A program made the position numbers and the translations under genes. Below, one piece after another: positions 32,634-44,621 of a stretch of DNA of 64,000 bases. The stretch lies in assembly GCA_963691705.1 (NCBI GenBank), contig OY829537.1, forward strand, positions 69,337,352 to 69,401,351, given 5' to 3'. The notes beneath the pieces were generated by a model. That model saw only the letters and a list, made by a program, of their open reading frames with translations, searched no databases and was not told the DNA's origin. The stretch is from Viola odorata (taxonomy: Eukaryota; Streptophyta; Magnoliopsida; Malpighiales; Violaceae). Numbering within the stretch: position 1 is the first letter of the stretch; each line of letters opens with the position of its first letter.

Positions 32634-34372
32634 TCCGCAATCGCCTTGATCTTGGCTTGATCAACTTTGAGTCCTTCAGCACCTACAAGAAAGCCAAGAA
32701 AGTGGACTTCGTCCAAACAAAACTCGCACTTCGCGAGTTTAGCATAAAGCTTATGCTCGCGAAGGGTTAGGAATACAAGTCGTAAATGCTCGAAATGGGA
32801 ATCATACGAGGAACTATATATCAATATGTCATCAAAATAGACAACAACAAACTTACCAATAAAGTCACGCAACACATGATTCATTAAACGCATAAATGTG
32901 CTAGGAGCATTTGTTAATCCGAAAGGCATAACTAACCATTCATAAAGACCAAATTTAGTTTTGAAAGCAGTTTTCCATTGGTCTCCTTCATGCATACGGA
33001 TTTGATGATATCCACTAGCCAAATCAATTTTATAAAATATTGTAGCATGGCTGAGTTTATCTAGCATATCATCAAGTCTAGGTATGGGGTGCGAGTATTT
33101 AATGGTTACCTTATTGACGGCTCGGCAATCCATGCACATACGCCACGAACTGTCTTTCTTTGGAACGAGGATCACCGGAACGGCACACGGGGAAAGGCTT
33201 TCTCGGACATAACCTTTTGCGAGAAGCGCCTCGACTTGAGTCTCCAACTCCTTGGTTTCCATCGGATTGCACCGGTAAGCTGGGCGGTTAGGCATAGGTG
33301 CACCGGGGATCAAATCGGTCTTGTGTTCGATCCCTCGGATGGGTGGTAGCCCTTCGGGTAACTCATCAGGAAACACGTCTTGAAAACCTGCCATCAAAGA
33401 CACAAAAGTAGGAGAAGAGGAAACGGGGTTAGTGTTAGATGTTTCCGCACTCAAGCCACGGAAACAGAGAAAAATAATGGGTTTTTGCGCAACAAGTGCA
33501 CGTCTCACATCCCTAGATCTTCCCATGAGACTCACTTTTCTCTCTTCTCTCGTTCCCCTCGGAACCTCGCTAGCTAGCTCATTTTTTCCTAGCTGTGTGT
33601 TTCCACTTTTTCCTTCCTTTTTCTCTCCTCTTTTCGCAAGCTCACTTTTTTCTTGCAGGCTATTTTGAATGCTCTCACCGCTTATATTTTTCACTCCACT
33701 CTTTCCCTCTTTTTTAAGCAAAGAAATTGAAATATCGAAGACCGCACTCATTTTTTCAAGCTTGATTTGGTCTTCGTATACCTGACTAGGTGCGAGTGGT
33801 GGTATCATGAATTTGCGGTCGCCGTGAGTGAGCCGGTAGGTGTTGCGAAAACCGTCATGAATGGCATGGCGATCAAACTGCCACGGTCGGCCAAGTAGAA
33901 GGTGGCTGTCTTGCATGGGAGCGACGTCACACACTAGCTCGTCCATGTACTCTCCAATCTGAAACTTGACTCTTACTTGCTTGACTACCTTGATCGAACT
34001 TCCATCGTTGAACCAGTTCAAGACGTAAGAGTGTGGGTGCTTGGTCGTCGATAATCCAAGCGAATGAACCAACAAGGTGCTAGCCACATCAACACAGCTC
34101 CCACCATCAATGATGATCGACATAACCATTCCATCAGCTACACCCCTTGTATGGAACAAGTTCTCTCTCTGTTCCAAGGCCTCATCATCTGCCCGGGCTT
34201 GCATACTCAAAGTCCGTCGAACAACCAGGCTTCGGGGAATCTCTAAAGGGGCGTACTGGTCTTCTTCCTCAAATTCGGCTTCTTCTTCCCTCTCAGATTC
34301 CTCGTCTTCACTTACTATCTCCCCTCCTTCTCGAACCAAGATGATGCGACGGTTTGGACATTCGGCTCTCAT
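32591..34372 (-). pseudogene. CRM3 protease and reverse transcriptase
   Basis: An open frame of 593 codons starts inside the gag zinc knuckle (HMRAEC). Protease site IIIDGGSCVDVASTLLV and LLLGRPWQFDRHA near residues 95-180; a Lys/Glu-rich linker; then RT from LPEGLPPIRGIEHKTDLIPG (~345). It includes FYKIDLASGYHQIRM, MPFGLTNAPSTFMRLMN and the catalytic VVYFDDILIYSS, to LAKCEFCLDEVHFLGFLV. A frameshift after PTPQNVV ends it. It copies element RNA into DNA in a capsid; this copy is broken only by that shift. Confidence 0.88.
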
Positions 34373-35704
34373 GTGTCCTTTATTGCCGCATTTGAAACAC
34401 TCAATTGATCGGCTTGGGGTTCTTTGGTTTGTGTTTGGTGTTGTGGAGGTATTTTGGGACGTGTATGGCTTGGGGTCGGGTGATTTGGTGTAGTTTGGTC
34501 GGGAATCAGTTGGTTTTGGGTAGTTCGTTTTAGAGGTGTTTGTTTGCTAAGGCTTTTTGGTATTTGTCACAGAGTTTGGAGTAGTAGTATTGACAAAGTT
34601 TCGGGGTTTAGAGCTTACTTGGCGTTCTAGTTTTAGGGCTTGGTGATACATCTCCTCGAGTGTATTGTAGGGAAGGAAGTCTAACTGTTGTGATATTTCC
34701 TTATGAAGACCACCGAGAAATCGGGCCATGGTGGCCTCACTACTCTCTCGTACATCCAATCGTGTCAACATGGATAACATCTCATGGTAAAACTCCGTGA
34801 CACTTCTACTTCTTTGATACAACCGCTGGAGTTTCTGATGCAAATCTCGGAGGTAGAAGACTGGCACAAACCGTCTCTGCATCTCCTCCACCAATTCAGT
34901 CCAAGTCGTTATTGGTGGTTCACCATCCAATCTCCGATTGACCAAGACTCTCTCCCACCACTGTATGGCCAAACCTGTGAACTCAACAACAGCCAGACGA
35001 CATTTCTTTTCTTCCGAGTAAGGGTAACAGGTAAATATCCTTTCCATCTTACTTTCCCATTCATAATAAACATCGGGGTCTTCTTTACCCTCAAAAGATG
35101 GAATAAACAATTTAAGATTGGAAGTATTATCATACCGTTCCTCATGTCGAGGTGCCCTTCGAGCCTCCCTTAGAGGTTCGTGTCGTGGTGCGTCAAAGAA
35201 AGGCGTTTGACGTGATTAAATGTATGGGTTGGACACGGCTGGATGTATTGGTGGCGGCACGTAGGAGTTCGCCTGGTGAAGTGGGATACTGGGTCCTCGA
35301 TTAGACGTGCTATTTCGATGTCGGTTTAGGAGAGGTGGCATTAGTGGCTGGGATGTGTGAGGCATGTTAAGGGGTGGGCGGTTGTGTGATTTGCGATCCT
35401 CCTCATTGTCACTGCTATCAGTATGGGCATAGATACCTTCAGTATTGTTATTGAAGGGAGGACTATATAGGAGTTGATTCCTTGGATCGGTGGATCGGGT
35501 TCTTTGTTGGAAGTGGGGAAATGTAGGGGTTCTTTGTAGTAGTGGTGTTTGTAGTGGTGGGGGTATTTAGGCTTGTCGAGTTTCGATGGCCTCGAGCCTA
35601 GCCATCATTTTCTCCAATATGGAGCTAATGTGGCTCATGTTTGGATCGGGCGGTGGGGGTGGTACTTCCGAATGTTCTTCAGTAATGGTAGGGTCGTTGG
35701 ACAT
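34328..35704 (-). pseudogene. CRM3 gag
   Basis: ATG 35702-35704 (MSNDPTITEEHSEVPPPPP) opens a Pro-rich N-terminus. A stop at about 35567 and another near 35218 interrupt it. The gag core (34547-35110) reads IPSFEGKEDPDVYYEWESK, IQWWERV and RFVPVFYLRDLHQKL. A stop at 34547 precedes the zinc knuckle CFKCGNKGHMRAEC (intact CCHC, about 34340-34390), which runs in frame into protease. Confidence 0.8.
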
Positions 35705-36403
35705 GATGTGTACCTGCACAAAGAAAATAAACACAAAGGGGAACTAAAAGGTGTTTGTTAGTACCCTCCCTCACGTGTTTACACTCTTCTCTCTATTGTT
35801 CTCACCAAAATCACACAAAAACAAAGTTAATGCCAATTTTAGTTTAAAGACTCAAAGAATGATGAGCACTTTAGTGACACACAATGAAAATTCGGTACAC
35901 AAAGAAGGTATGGAAAATTAAGGTAAATAACACGAACAAAGTGAAGTTATGTACTTACCTTAATTTGGAGTAGAAAAGATGTGGAATCAATAATGGAAAA
36001 CTTACAAAGACTCAAATGAAGAATGGCGCAAAAGGGTTGTTGTTTAGGAAGCCGAAAGAAAAGCTTGACTTGTCCAATTTAAGTCCACGTCAAGTGTTGA
36101 AAAAGCTTACCTAGCGATCTTGCCCCTTGCTTTTGACTTGTGTCGATCTTTTTTTTTTGTTATATATATATATACACAATAGATATATATATATATATAT
36201 TTTTTATCTCTTTTTTTTTTATCACAAGTGAAGGGACGCTCGGATCACAAATAGATAACAAAGAAAATAAAATTTGCGTTAGTGGAAAAAATTATACAAT
36301 GGACAAGACGAAGGAGTAATGAATTCGGAAAAATGGAAAAAAGGAATTAATTTGCGAATTTAACGTTTACCAACCTTAGAGACAGCCGAGCTCCGCTACT
36401 ACG
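35705..36403 (-). other. CRM3 leader with PBS and AT microsatellite
   Basis: Untranslated leader between the 5' LTR and gag. The PBS-like TAGTAGCGGAGCTCGG (minus strand) lies at 36386-36401 beside the LTR. An interrupted (AT)n run lies at 36160-36202, followed by poly-T. Confidence 0.55.
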
Positions 36404-37354
36404 TGTTAGGATCCTTCGATGTTAAATTGCAAGGAACTAGTCTCTATTAAGGATGGCTCGGATGATTGATGGATGAAGGATTGATGACTTCAGGAGATAG
36501 GCGCAGCGGGAATTTGTAAGGGAAAGATGTATGAATTTTAGAAAGGTGTATGGAAAAATAAGGGAATTTTAATTCAAGATTAATGGTTCTTGAATCGGGA
36601 ATTTTAGAAGTGAAATATGGATGATAATATGAACAAGTAAATTCAAGAAAACTCTCTCATTAACGAAGAACGAGCAACCTTTCTATATTGAATATACTTG
36701 AAATATCGAACTCAAACTTGCAATGAATTTGCTAGCTTACGATCGAAAGTTTACAAGAAATTTAGGGAAAGAAAGTAAGAAATTACAAGAACTAATTAAC
36801 TAAAATTGGCTTCAAGATTGAGTGTTTATCAATGATCAAAAAGCACCTTTAAAGGAAAATAAAGACATCTATTTATAGCTAAAAATCCTTGAATTAATGG
36901 CCAAGGAAATGGCGCTGGCCACTTTTGATGCTGCCAGCTGGACGTGAGGAGATCGTGCTGCTGGTCATGCGCAAGGTGAGGGCGAGTGGGGCGTGGGTGG
37001 GCTGCGTCGTGCGGACGCAAAGGCTGTAGCTTGTAACGACGCCGTTGTGCTGCTGGGCGTGGGAGTGGGTTGGTTTGCTGCTTGCTGGACGCGATGATGG
37101 GCTGCTGCTTGCTTGCTGCATGTTGGGCTGGGCTGGACGGTGGGCCCTGGCTAGCGTTTGGGCTGCTGCTGCTGGTCTTGGGCTGAATGGAGTTTATGCA
37201 CACATTCTCCATTGGTCCTTGGATTTGTATGCACGAATTCCATTGGTCCTTAGACTTTGGGTGCTCCTCCTCGTAGCGTAAAAGTTGGAGCATAAGTGCT
37301 ACGATATTTTGGCGTCGGCTTCGCGTACGCGATGCGATCGGCGCGATCGTATCA
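36404..37354 (-). repeat. CRM3 5' LTR (951 bp)
   Basis: Same ends as the 3' LTR. It keeps an open frame from the LTR start to 36829, a ~175-codon extension of the pol tail that the 3' copy has lost to a G-to-T stop. The frame includes a Gln/Ser/Pro-rich part (AASKQQP, SSKQQTNPLP). Confidence 0.83.
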
Positions 37355-37359
37355 CTAAC

Positions 37360-38370
37360 CAACCAACACCTTACTAGTTAAAGGGTTTACTGGATTGGCT
37401 TATGAATGACCAGGGGAATAGTATCCTCAGGCGTCAATCGAGATTGGATATGATTAACCTTTCTCCCTACCATTTCATGGATGTTCCACTAGCGCTTAGG
37501 TGTCTACTTTAATTCTCTTAGTAATTAATCCATGGCAAAGAGAAATGATTGTTGTGTTACCTATTTAACACTAAATTGGCCAGATCTAATATCAAATGGA
37601 AATACGTTAGAAATGATTATGAGATTGATTAAATATAGATTCAAAGAATGATAAGATCGATTAGGTCTCATGCATACTCAAACTCATGCTTAAAATGCCT
37701 CTACTAAGAAAGATGTACTTAGATACTCATGCTCATAATTGAAAGGAAAATAACAATGTATTGAAAAATATGAAAATCCTTTGTTGCCAAAGGAGCAGAG
37801 TGTAAATAAAAAATGGCAGTAGAAAAAATCAGAGAAAAGAGGTTCCAAAACCAAACATCGGCCGACCCCCTCTCAAATCCCTAAGGAAAGTATATATATC
37901 CCTAGAAAATAGCTAATCACTGAAAATAAAAGAAAATCATATCCTAATCAAATCTATATTGTATTTGAATTTCCCTCTTCCTCACAAAGTAATCTTATCA
38001 AAATGAAACAGCATGGCGCATCTTCAATTCGTCCGTGATTAACGCTCTCAATCATCAGGGCAAGAAAATCATCTGCCAGCGCCTTTAATCCGCTGTCTGC
38101 TCTGAAGATTTCTCCAGGTGATGGATTGGCCAAGCGTAATTTGTCTTGGTCAAGAGAGATGCTCGTGTCCAGTCTTGGTCAAGAATGTAGCCAAGAGTCT
38201 GCCTGCTCCAAATCCGCCCAGAGTCATGCCTAATTCTCCTCATTTTTGTTCCTTGCCTCTCCAAGGCTCTTTCCTACAATAATCGAATGACTCACAACAA
38301 AATCAATAACATACCATTCAAAATTGCAAGAGAATAGGTGGTAAAAACCACCACAATTAGAGATCAATCA
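37360..38370 (-). repeat. Athila A 3' LTR, part 2
   Basis: Continues the LTR after CRM3 and ends at GAGATCAATCA (38370), immediately followed by the purine tract (minus strand). No coding potential. Confidence 0.72.
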
Positions 38371-38387
38371 ACCCCCCTACCCACACT
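38371..38387 (-). promoter_or_regulatory. Polypurine tract of Athila A
   Basis: The minus strand reads GTGTGGGTAGGGGGGT directly before the LTR start TGATTGATC. This is the plus-strand primer site. Confidence 0.7.
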
Positions 38388-39560
38388 TAATCTAATGCTT
38401 GCCCCCAAGTATAAAACGCACAAAACACATAAAACATGCAGTAACATGCTAAAACAAAAATTAAAAATAGCAACTCATGTTCAACTCAAAGGATCATCTC
38501 AATAGGGAAAATACATGGACACTCAACTCCTCCAATCCATCCTAGATTAATAAGGTCTGTTCAATGCCCAGGAATATCTCACTCTTCACAACAAAACTAA
38601 GAACAGTTAACTCAAGACTCAAGAAGCTAATGGAGGAACACATTCATTCGATTTTTCTACGCCTATCAACAAGTCCAAAAGATATAAGAGTTGCTGACAC
38701 AAGCGAGTGTGGACACATTAAATAGAAAATAAAACATGTAAGCACAGATTGTTGCCATGTCATATCTGCATTGAGATCTTTTCTTCGCCCACTTTGGAGT
38801 CTTTTGCAACACTATTTTTTTTTCTTCTGTTTTTCTTTTGCTCGCTTTAGAGTCTTTTGTAGTGCTTTCTTACCTTTTTATTTTTGCATAAAAATAAACA
38901 CATAGAGCTCAAGTAATGGACACCTCCCTCCTAGCTTGTTCGGCTCGTTTGTAAGGGATTAGCTAGATGTACTTCGGAGAGTTTCGTCTATTTAACGGGT
39001 GATGGTGCCGAATCACCAACACCGTGCAACCCCGTTAGTTTTAGGTAGTGTCCACACAAATATGCAAGGGAATAAAGACTCTATAAGAAGTGCGGAATTA
39101 AAAGACTAACAACTCTGTCTATCAATTAGACTAATCAATTATTCACTTGGTCAAGACAGAAAATAACATGGTCAATTGCTTGACCAAGACAGTTCCTTCA
39201 AAGATCATCTCAAGTTTTAAGTTAACTGATCATGGTTCTGTAGTGAGAAGTGAGAGTTTCTAACATTAAACATGTTACACAATGGTTGCCTTGTTAATAA
39301 AGCATGGATCAAATTTGTTAAGTGTCTAAGTATTTTGAGTGTTGAAGTAAAATTTCAAGTAGATCATGGGTTTGGTTTTCATGCACTCACAGTAAGAACA
39401 TAGATCACGCAAGTGTCTATTCCTAAAAACACACAAAAATCCAAAGGAAATCATGCAGAAAAAATTTAAAACAGACCAAAAATTTACAAAAATTAAATCT
39501 AACTCATGCAAAAACAAGTAAAACACTCAAAACAATAAAATCACACATAACAATATAAAA
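38388..39560 (-). other. Athila A 3' untranslated region
   Basis: Between the PPT and the second purine tract. No domain seen; short ORFs are not supported. Confidence 0.45.
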
Positions 39561-39574
39561 CCCCTCCCCCAAAC
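39561..39574 (-). promoter_or_regulatory. Second purine tract in Athila A
   Basis: The minus strand reads AATAAGTTTGGGGGAGGGG about 1.2 kb upstream of the true PPT. G-rich tracts like this are common in Athila elements. A role as an internal primer site is possible but unproven. Confidence 0.4.
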
Positions 39575-39699
39575 TTATTGGACACATTTTCCTCAATGTG
39601 AGAGAGACAGTACAGAAAACATAAAAAAATAGCAATAAAAATAAAATCAGAGATGTATACAAAAAGAAAATAAAAGATATGACCTGGGGGTAGTCATTC

Positions 39700-41540
39700 A
39701 GACTCCTAGTCTGAATTAGTGGGGATATGGGGGGTAGATCCAGAGGGCATGAGAGGGACTGGTGCGTGAGATTCATCAATCTTGTTGTGCAGGAGGAGTA
39801 AGGAGTCCAAAATGTTCTGGTTCAGGGTGTAGGATTTCTCTTGGATGTCTTGCAGGGATAGGAGGAGGGAATTGGTTCTCCTTTGTTCAGCCAGAAGAGC
39901 AAAAAGCTCCTGTGAAGGTGCTGGGGAAAAAGAGGAAACGCCTGGCTACACTTGGCCTCGTGGTTGGCCAAGAGAAACATCCTAGTCATCTTGATGTTCA
40001 GCTGGGGTTGCTCTCTGCCTAGCAGCTGCTTCTGCTGCCAGTCTCTCTTCTTCTCCCGGTCCTGGGCTGATCCCAGAGGTGCTAGCTGGAATGGTCCTGC
40101 AAAGCTCCCAAAAATACTCTGCACCCTTGGAGTAGTACCTGCATTGTAACAAACAATACCTTGCTCCAAATGGAAAATTTCCATTTAGTCAAGTGCTCTA
40201 AGATCAAGCAGTTTATGAGCAGGGCATTCATTGAGGGAAATAGCAGGATTAAAACTCTCTGATTTATATGCAAGTCTAGTCAAAAGGGGCACCAAGGCCA
40301 TGTGGGTTGTTGAGTGATGAGCCTCTTTGGCTATCCAGTAACCCAAACTCACCCTACACCCATTCTTCAGGCATCAAAGGATGAAAAGCTCATCCCTAGA
40401 TAGGACACTAGGTTTCTTTGTTTTACCAAAGAAAGAAATAGAGAGGATCCTATGGAGGATTCTGAGGGCAGGGTCACACATCTTGGAGGCGTTGGACTCC
40501 TCAGTGAACACAACCTCAGGGTCTTTGATTAGAGTCCTATAGACTCTGGTGGCATCCTAACCTAGGGGGATCTCATAGAAGGTAGAAGGATACTAGCTGG
40601 GCTGATCCTTATAGTTATGCAGAAAATATAGCATGACATCAAATTGATGCAGACTCAAGTGGTGCCACTTACCACACAACCTAAAATTAACTATGCACCC
40701 CCCATAGACATTGGGACGTTCACCAGGCTCTGCTTCTAACTTATAGCCAGCAAGCCAAAAGGTAGAGTAGAACTCAAAGACAAACTCATAAAATACAGGG
40801 TTAGTGGGGAAGAAAATAGGTCCGCAACCTATGACATTGACCATCTGCTTAAGCCTAACATGCAATCCTAAGCTATACATTAGGTTATGATCAAGCACAA
40901 TACAAGGAGTGATTGTACTTTTCTCCAGGAGATTAATAAGGGTAATCCTCTCTACCTCAAAGCTAAAGCACAACCATCCCCTATATTGAGAGGGAGAAGG
41001 GAGAAGTGGTAAGTTACCTGAGCTAGAATCGATTAGAGGCTCTAGCTAGCCTTGGGACTCAAGTTTTGGTCTGGGGTGTCCACCATGGGTGCTTTCCCTT
41101 TTCTCTATCTTTCCGTAGAAGAGGAAGAAGGTCCGACGACGGCGGTTATTGCTGCTGTTGTGGTGGTAGGTGTTTGACCCATAGAATGGGCAAAGATAGG
41201 AGTCTTCCTGGCCATAGAGGGTTGAGGGAAAGGTTGAGACATATCCTCTCTGCTCTTTCTTTGGCTTTCTTCGGCTACCCCCAACGTCGAGGTCTCGAAA
41301 TAGAATTTCTGGATTCTTTGAAATAGGGAAAAAACTGTCTCAGCAGCATCCGTGTCCACTGGTATCCATGATTCTTTGGGTCTGGCGCGATACCATAGTC
41401 ATGATCCTGCCGCCATTGGAACATAGCGACTAGGTTGGTCTGCATCCCAGGAGTCTTTCGGCACCTCTGTTTGGAAAACAGACGGCGAACCTTGGGGCTC
41501 TTGATCAATGGGGGTGCCGAAGGTGTTGGATCATGCCATT
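39700..41540 (-). pseudogene. Athila A env-position ORF (plant transposon protein-like), degenerate
   Basis: Downstream of integrase on the minus strand. Readable blocks: VDTDAAETVF-type start region (41105-41359), FFPTNPVFYEFVFEFYSTF and RPNVYGGCIVNFRL with WHHLSLHQFDVMLYF (40593-40973), then LGYWIAKEAHH-type and AQHLHRS-type pieces to about 39822. These match the protein called ATHILA ORF-1 or 'putative plant transposon protein'. It sits where Athila env-like genes lie. Many stops and frameshifts. Confidence 0.62.
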
Positions 41541-42073
41541 GTAAATTGGAGGAGTGTTGGAAGTAGTGGGAGACGAGAGGTTGCTGAAGAGTTTTGAGAG
41601 TTTGAGAGTTGTGGGAGTAGTGGGAGTAGTGCTCTATTTCCCTTTTCCTTTTATACATTCTGCGGACCACGCGGTAGAAACCAACTCTCTTGACCAAGAG
41701 CGTTTCTATTTCTTGACCAAGGCGGACGTCCTTGGCATCCCCTTGCTTCCTGACAAGAAAACACAAGAGTGAATCAAACTAAATTAGAGTTTTAATATAA
41801 ACAAAAAATCAAAAATATGGGTTGTCTCCTGAGCAGCGCCCATTAGTTATTGTCCTAGACTAGACACAGGAGTTCCTTGACTTTGTTACTCCTTATTTGG
41901 TGGAGTTTCTTCCACCATTTCTTCTTCCACTATATGGGAACGCAGTTCTTTCAAGTAGAGCTTCAGTCTTTTCCCGTTAACCTTCAACTCAATCCCTGTC
42001 TTAGAGTTCTTAATGTTCACTACACCATGAGGAAAAATATCGGTTATTACAAAAGGTCCATTCCACTTAGTTT

Positions 42074-43044
42074 TTAATTTTCCAGAAAATATTCTAATCT
42101 AGAATGATAAAGTAAAACTTTTTGTTCGATAAAGAATTCCTTCTTGCTAATCTCTTTGTCGTGATATGCTTTTGTCTTTGCCTTGAAGATTTTCGAGTTC
42201 TCATAGGCCTGATTTCTCAACTCTTCCAGGTCATGGATGTCTAACTTCCTCTGTTCTCCAGCAGCTTCCATGTCCATGTTAATGCGTCTGATGGTCCAAT
42301 ATTCCTTGTGTTCCAGCTCAACAGGCAGATGGCACGCCTTACCATACACCATTCTGAATGGAGTCGTCCTAATGGGTGTTTTGTAAGCGGTTCTGTAGGC
42401 CCAAAGTTCCTTATCCAACCTCTAGCTACAATCCTTCCTCGAGGGGTTGACTGTCTTGGCCAAGATGGATTTGATCTGTCTATTTGAGACTTCTGCTTGG
42501 TCGTTTGTCTGTGGGTGGTAAGCAATAGACACTCGATGAGTGATTCCATACCTCTTGAATATAGCTCCAACTATCCTGTTCCAAAAGTGGGTTCCTCGAT
42601 CGCTAATGATCCCACGAGGAACTCCAAACCGAGTCAAAATGTTAGATTTAAAGAAGGATATAATAGTTTTAGCATCATTTGTTCGAGTGGCTTTAGCCTC
42701 TACCCATTTAGGGACATAATCAACAACTAACAGAATGTAAGAATTACCTCCAGAATTGGGAAAAAAGGCCCCATAAAATCAATACCCCAGAGATCAAATA
42801 TTTCACATGACATTATAGGATTCATAGGTATATGACTTCTATCACTAATATTACCTATTTTCTAGAATTCTTCACATTCTTTGCAGAATCTTTTGCTATC
42901 TTTAAATAAAGTGGGCCAATAGAAACCTACTTCTAAAACCTTATAGGTATTTTTCTTCCTACTAAAATATCCACCGTTAAGAGAAGTGTGACAATGATAT
43001 AAGACGGAAGGAATTTTATTTAATTGTACACACCTTCTTAGCAA
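42074..43044 (-). pseudogene. Athila A integrase
   Basis: Zinc-binding part: YHCHTSLNGGYF and FCKECEEF (42862-43044). Catalytic core: VDYVPKWVEA, IISDRGTHF (second Asp) and YHPQTNDQAEVSN with the catalytic Glu; then [21 protein letters not shown] and [13 protein letters not shown]. An in-frame stop follows KDCS (42422-42424), with other stops between the zinc finger and the core. It would insert the element's DNA; inactive. Confidence 0.78.
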
Positions 43045-43148
43045 TTGATCTGGCCCTATTCCTCACATGTAAGGCTCATCCTAGATATAATTCCTTGAGT
43101 CTCTTTTAATTTTGGCTTTCTGAAAAGAAGTTAACTCACCATAGTATT

Positions 43149-43659
43149 TACCCTTGGCTAAGTAGTTTGCGATGTGGTGGTACCATAAAAGTAACCCTTT
43201 TACAAGGTAGATTCTCATCGGGGAACTCATCAACTACAGGCTCTGTCTCTTTGCTTATCAACCTACTCAGATTTTCCGCTTCTAGGTTCTCTCGTCCCTT
43301 TTTGTCCCTAATTTCAAGGTCGAATTCCTGGAGCAAAAGTATCCATCAAATCAGCCTCGGCTTATCTTCTTTCTTGGTCAAGAGATACCTTAAAGCTGCA
43401 TGGTTAGAGAAAATGATAACTTTAGTTCCTAATAAATAAGGTCTAAACTTATCTAGTGCAAATATGATAGCAAATAACTCCTTCTCTGTCGTTGTGTAGT
43501 TTTTCTGAGCTTCATCCAGCATCTTGGATGCATAATAGATGACATGCGATTCCTTTCCTTTCCTTTGGCCAAGTACTTCTCCAACTGTTGAGTTGCTAGC
43601 ATCGCACATGATTTCAAAGGGTAAACTCCAGTATGGCATTTTAATAGTAGGGGCTATAG
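43149..43659 (-). pseudogene. Athila A RNase H, downstream part
   Basis: The frame has [60 protein letters not shown] and DKKGRENLEAENLSRL. MCDAS carries the first catalytic Asp and ENLEAENLSRL replaces the usual N-VADHLSRL. The upstream part is displaced by the hAT-like insertion at 43660. Confidence 0.72.
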
Positions 43660-44613
43660 TAGGGGTGAGAATTCGAATTTTGGATCGGAATCCGACGAGT
43701 TCGGATAGGATAAGTTCAGATTTGGATAATTTTGAATCAGATTTTTTCAGATTTTTTGTTAGGAAATCTGAAACGTATCCGATGAGTTCGGAATAGGATC
43801 GGTTCAGTCGAATTTTTGGATTTTTTTTGGATTTTCCCGACAATGACATTCTTTTTTGTGTTGGGCCGTGACCCATTTTTCTCTCTTATTTTGTGTTGGG
43901 CTACACGACCCATTCTCTTTTCTTTCCTATTCTTTCTTTTTTTATTCTCTCATCTCTCTTTTCTATTTTTTACTCCTCATTTCTTTCCTGCGCCTCACTT
44001 TCCTATTCTTTCTTTCTTTCTATTTTTTTATTTCTTTCTTTCCTCATTCCTTCCTCACGAGTCACCACGACATCTCTCTCTCTCCTTTTCCCTCTTTTTT
44101 CTTTATTTTTCTTTCTTATTTTCTCTCTTTCTCCGGCAATCTCACTCTCCCCTTCTCTATTTCTATTTCTTTTCTTTTTCTTATTTTCGACGACCGGACT
44201 GGGTTTTGGTTGTGATGCAGCCAGCTGAGATTTGGATTGATGATGAGGATGGGTTGATTAATGGCTGATTGAAATCGGATTGTGGGGTTGTGGCCGGTGG
44301 TGGTTGGGTTTGGGATTGGGATTTGGTGCGGCGGAGATGGATGAGGTTGAATGTGGTTTTGAATCTTTGATGGTTGGTGTGGATTGTCGAGGCGAGAGGA
44401 GAGGAGGCAGCGAATTAGGAACTTAAGGTTGGCCGGTTGAGTTGGGTACACATAATAATTAGGGATATGGATTATCAGAATCCGTCGGATTCCGATAATC
44501 TGACTGTCGGAATCCGAAAATGATCAGATTCTGACAGGTTGATCCGATTTCTGTTCGATATGCTTTCGGATCGGATTGGATCGGTCGGATCCACAGATCC
44601 GATCTTACCCCTA
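43660..44613. mobile_element. hAT-like non-autonomous element (954 bp)
   Basis: Ends TAGGGGTGAGA and, reverse complemented, TAGGGGTAAGA. The flanking 8-mers GGCTATAG (43652-43659) and AGCTGTAG (44614-44621) agree at 6 of 8 positions, and removing element plus one copy restores the RNase H frame. Subterminal repeats of CGGAATCCGA/TCGGAT type sit near both ends. No transposase. A pyrimidine-rich tract fills 43890-44180. Confidence 0.68.
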
Positions 44614-44621
44614 AGCTGTAG

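Larger units (their letters stand above)
29796..37354 (-). mobile_element. CRM3: complete CRM-like chromovirus with both LTRs and TSD
   Basis: 5' LTR 36404-37354, 3' LTR 29796-30771, PPT 30772-30785, gag-pol 30624-35704, TSD CTAAC at 29791-29795 and 37355-37359. Length 7,559 bp. Domain order gag, protease, RT, RNase H, integrase is that of Ty3/gypsy. The integrase GPY/F-like module (GPFLIVNKINDNAYVLDIP, then FNITDLSPYF) points to chromoviruses. I see no chromodomain, and pol runs into the LTR. CRM clade is the best guess. Confidence 0.88.

Noticed and set aside
32579..33668. Plus-strand ORFs opposite CRM3 RT
   Set aside because: Shadows of the strongly coding minus strand.
43816..44268. Several overlapping plus-strand ORFs rich in Phe, Ser and Leu
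   Set aside because: They are translations of a pyrimidine-rich tract inside the hAT-like element; all three frames are open for the same compositional reason.
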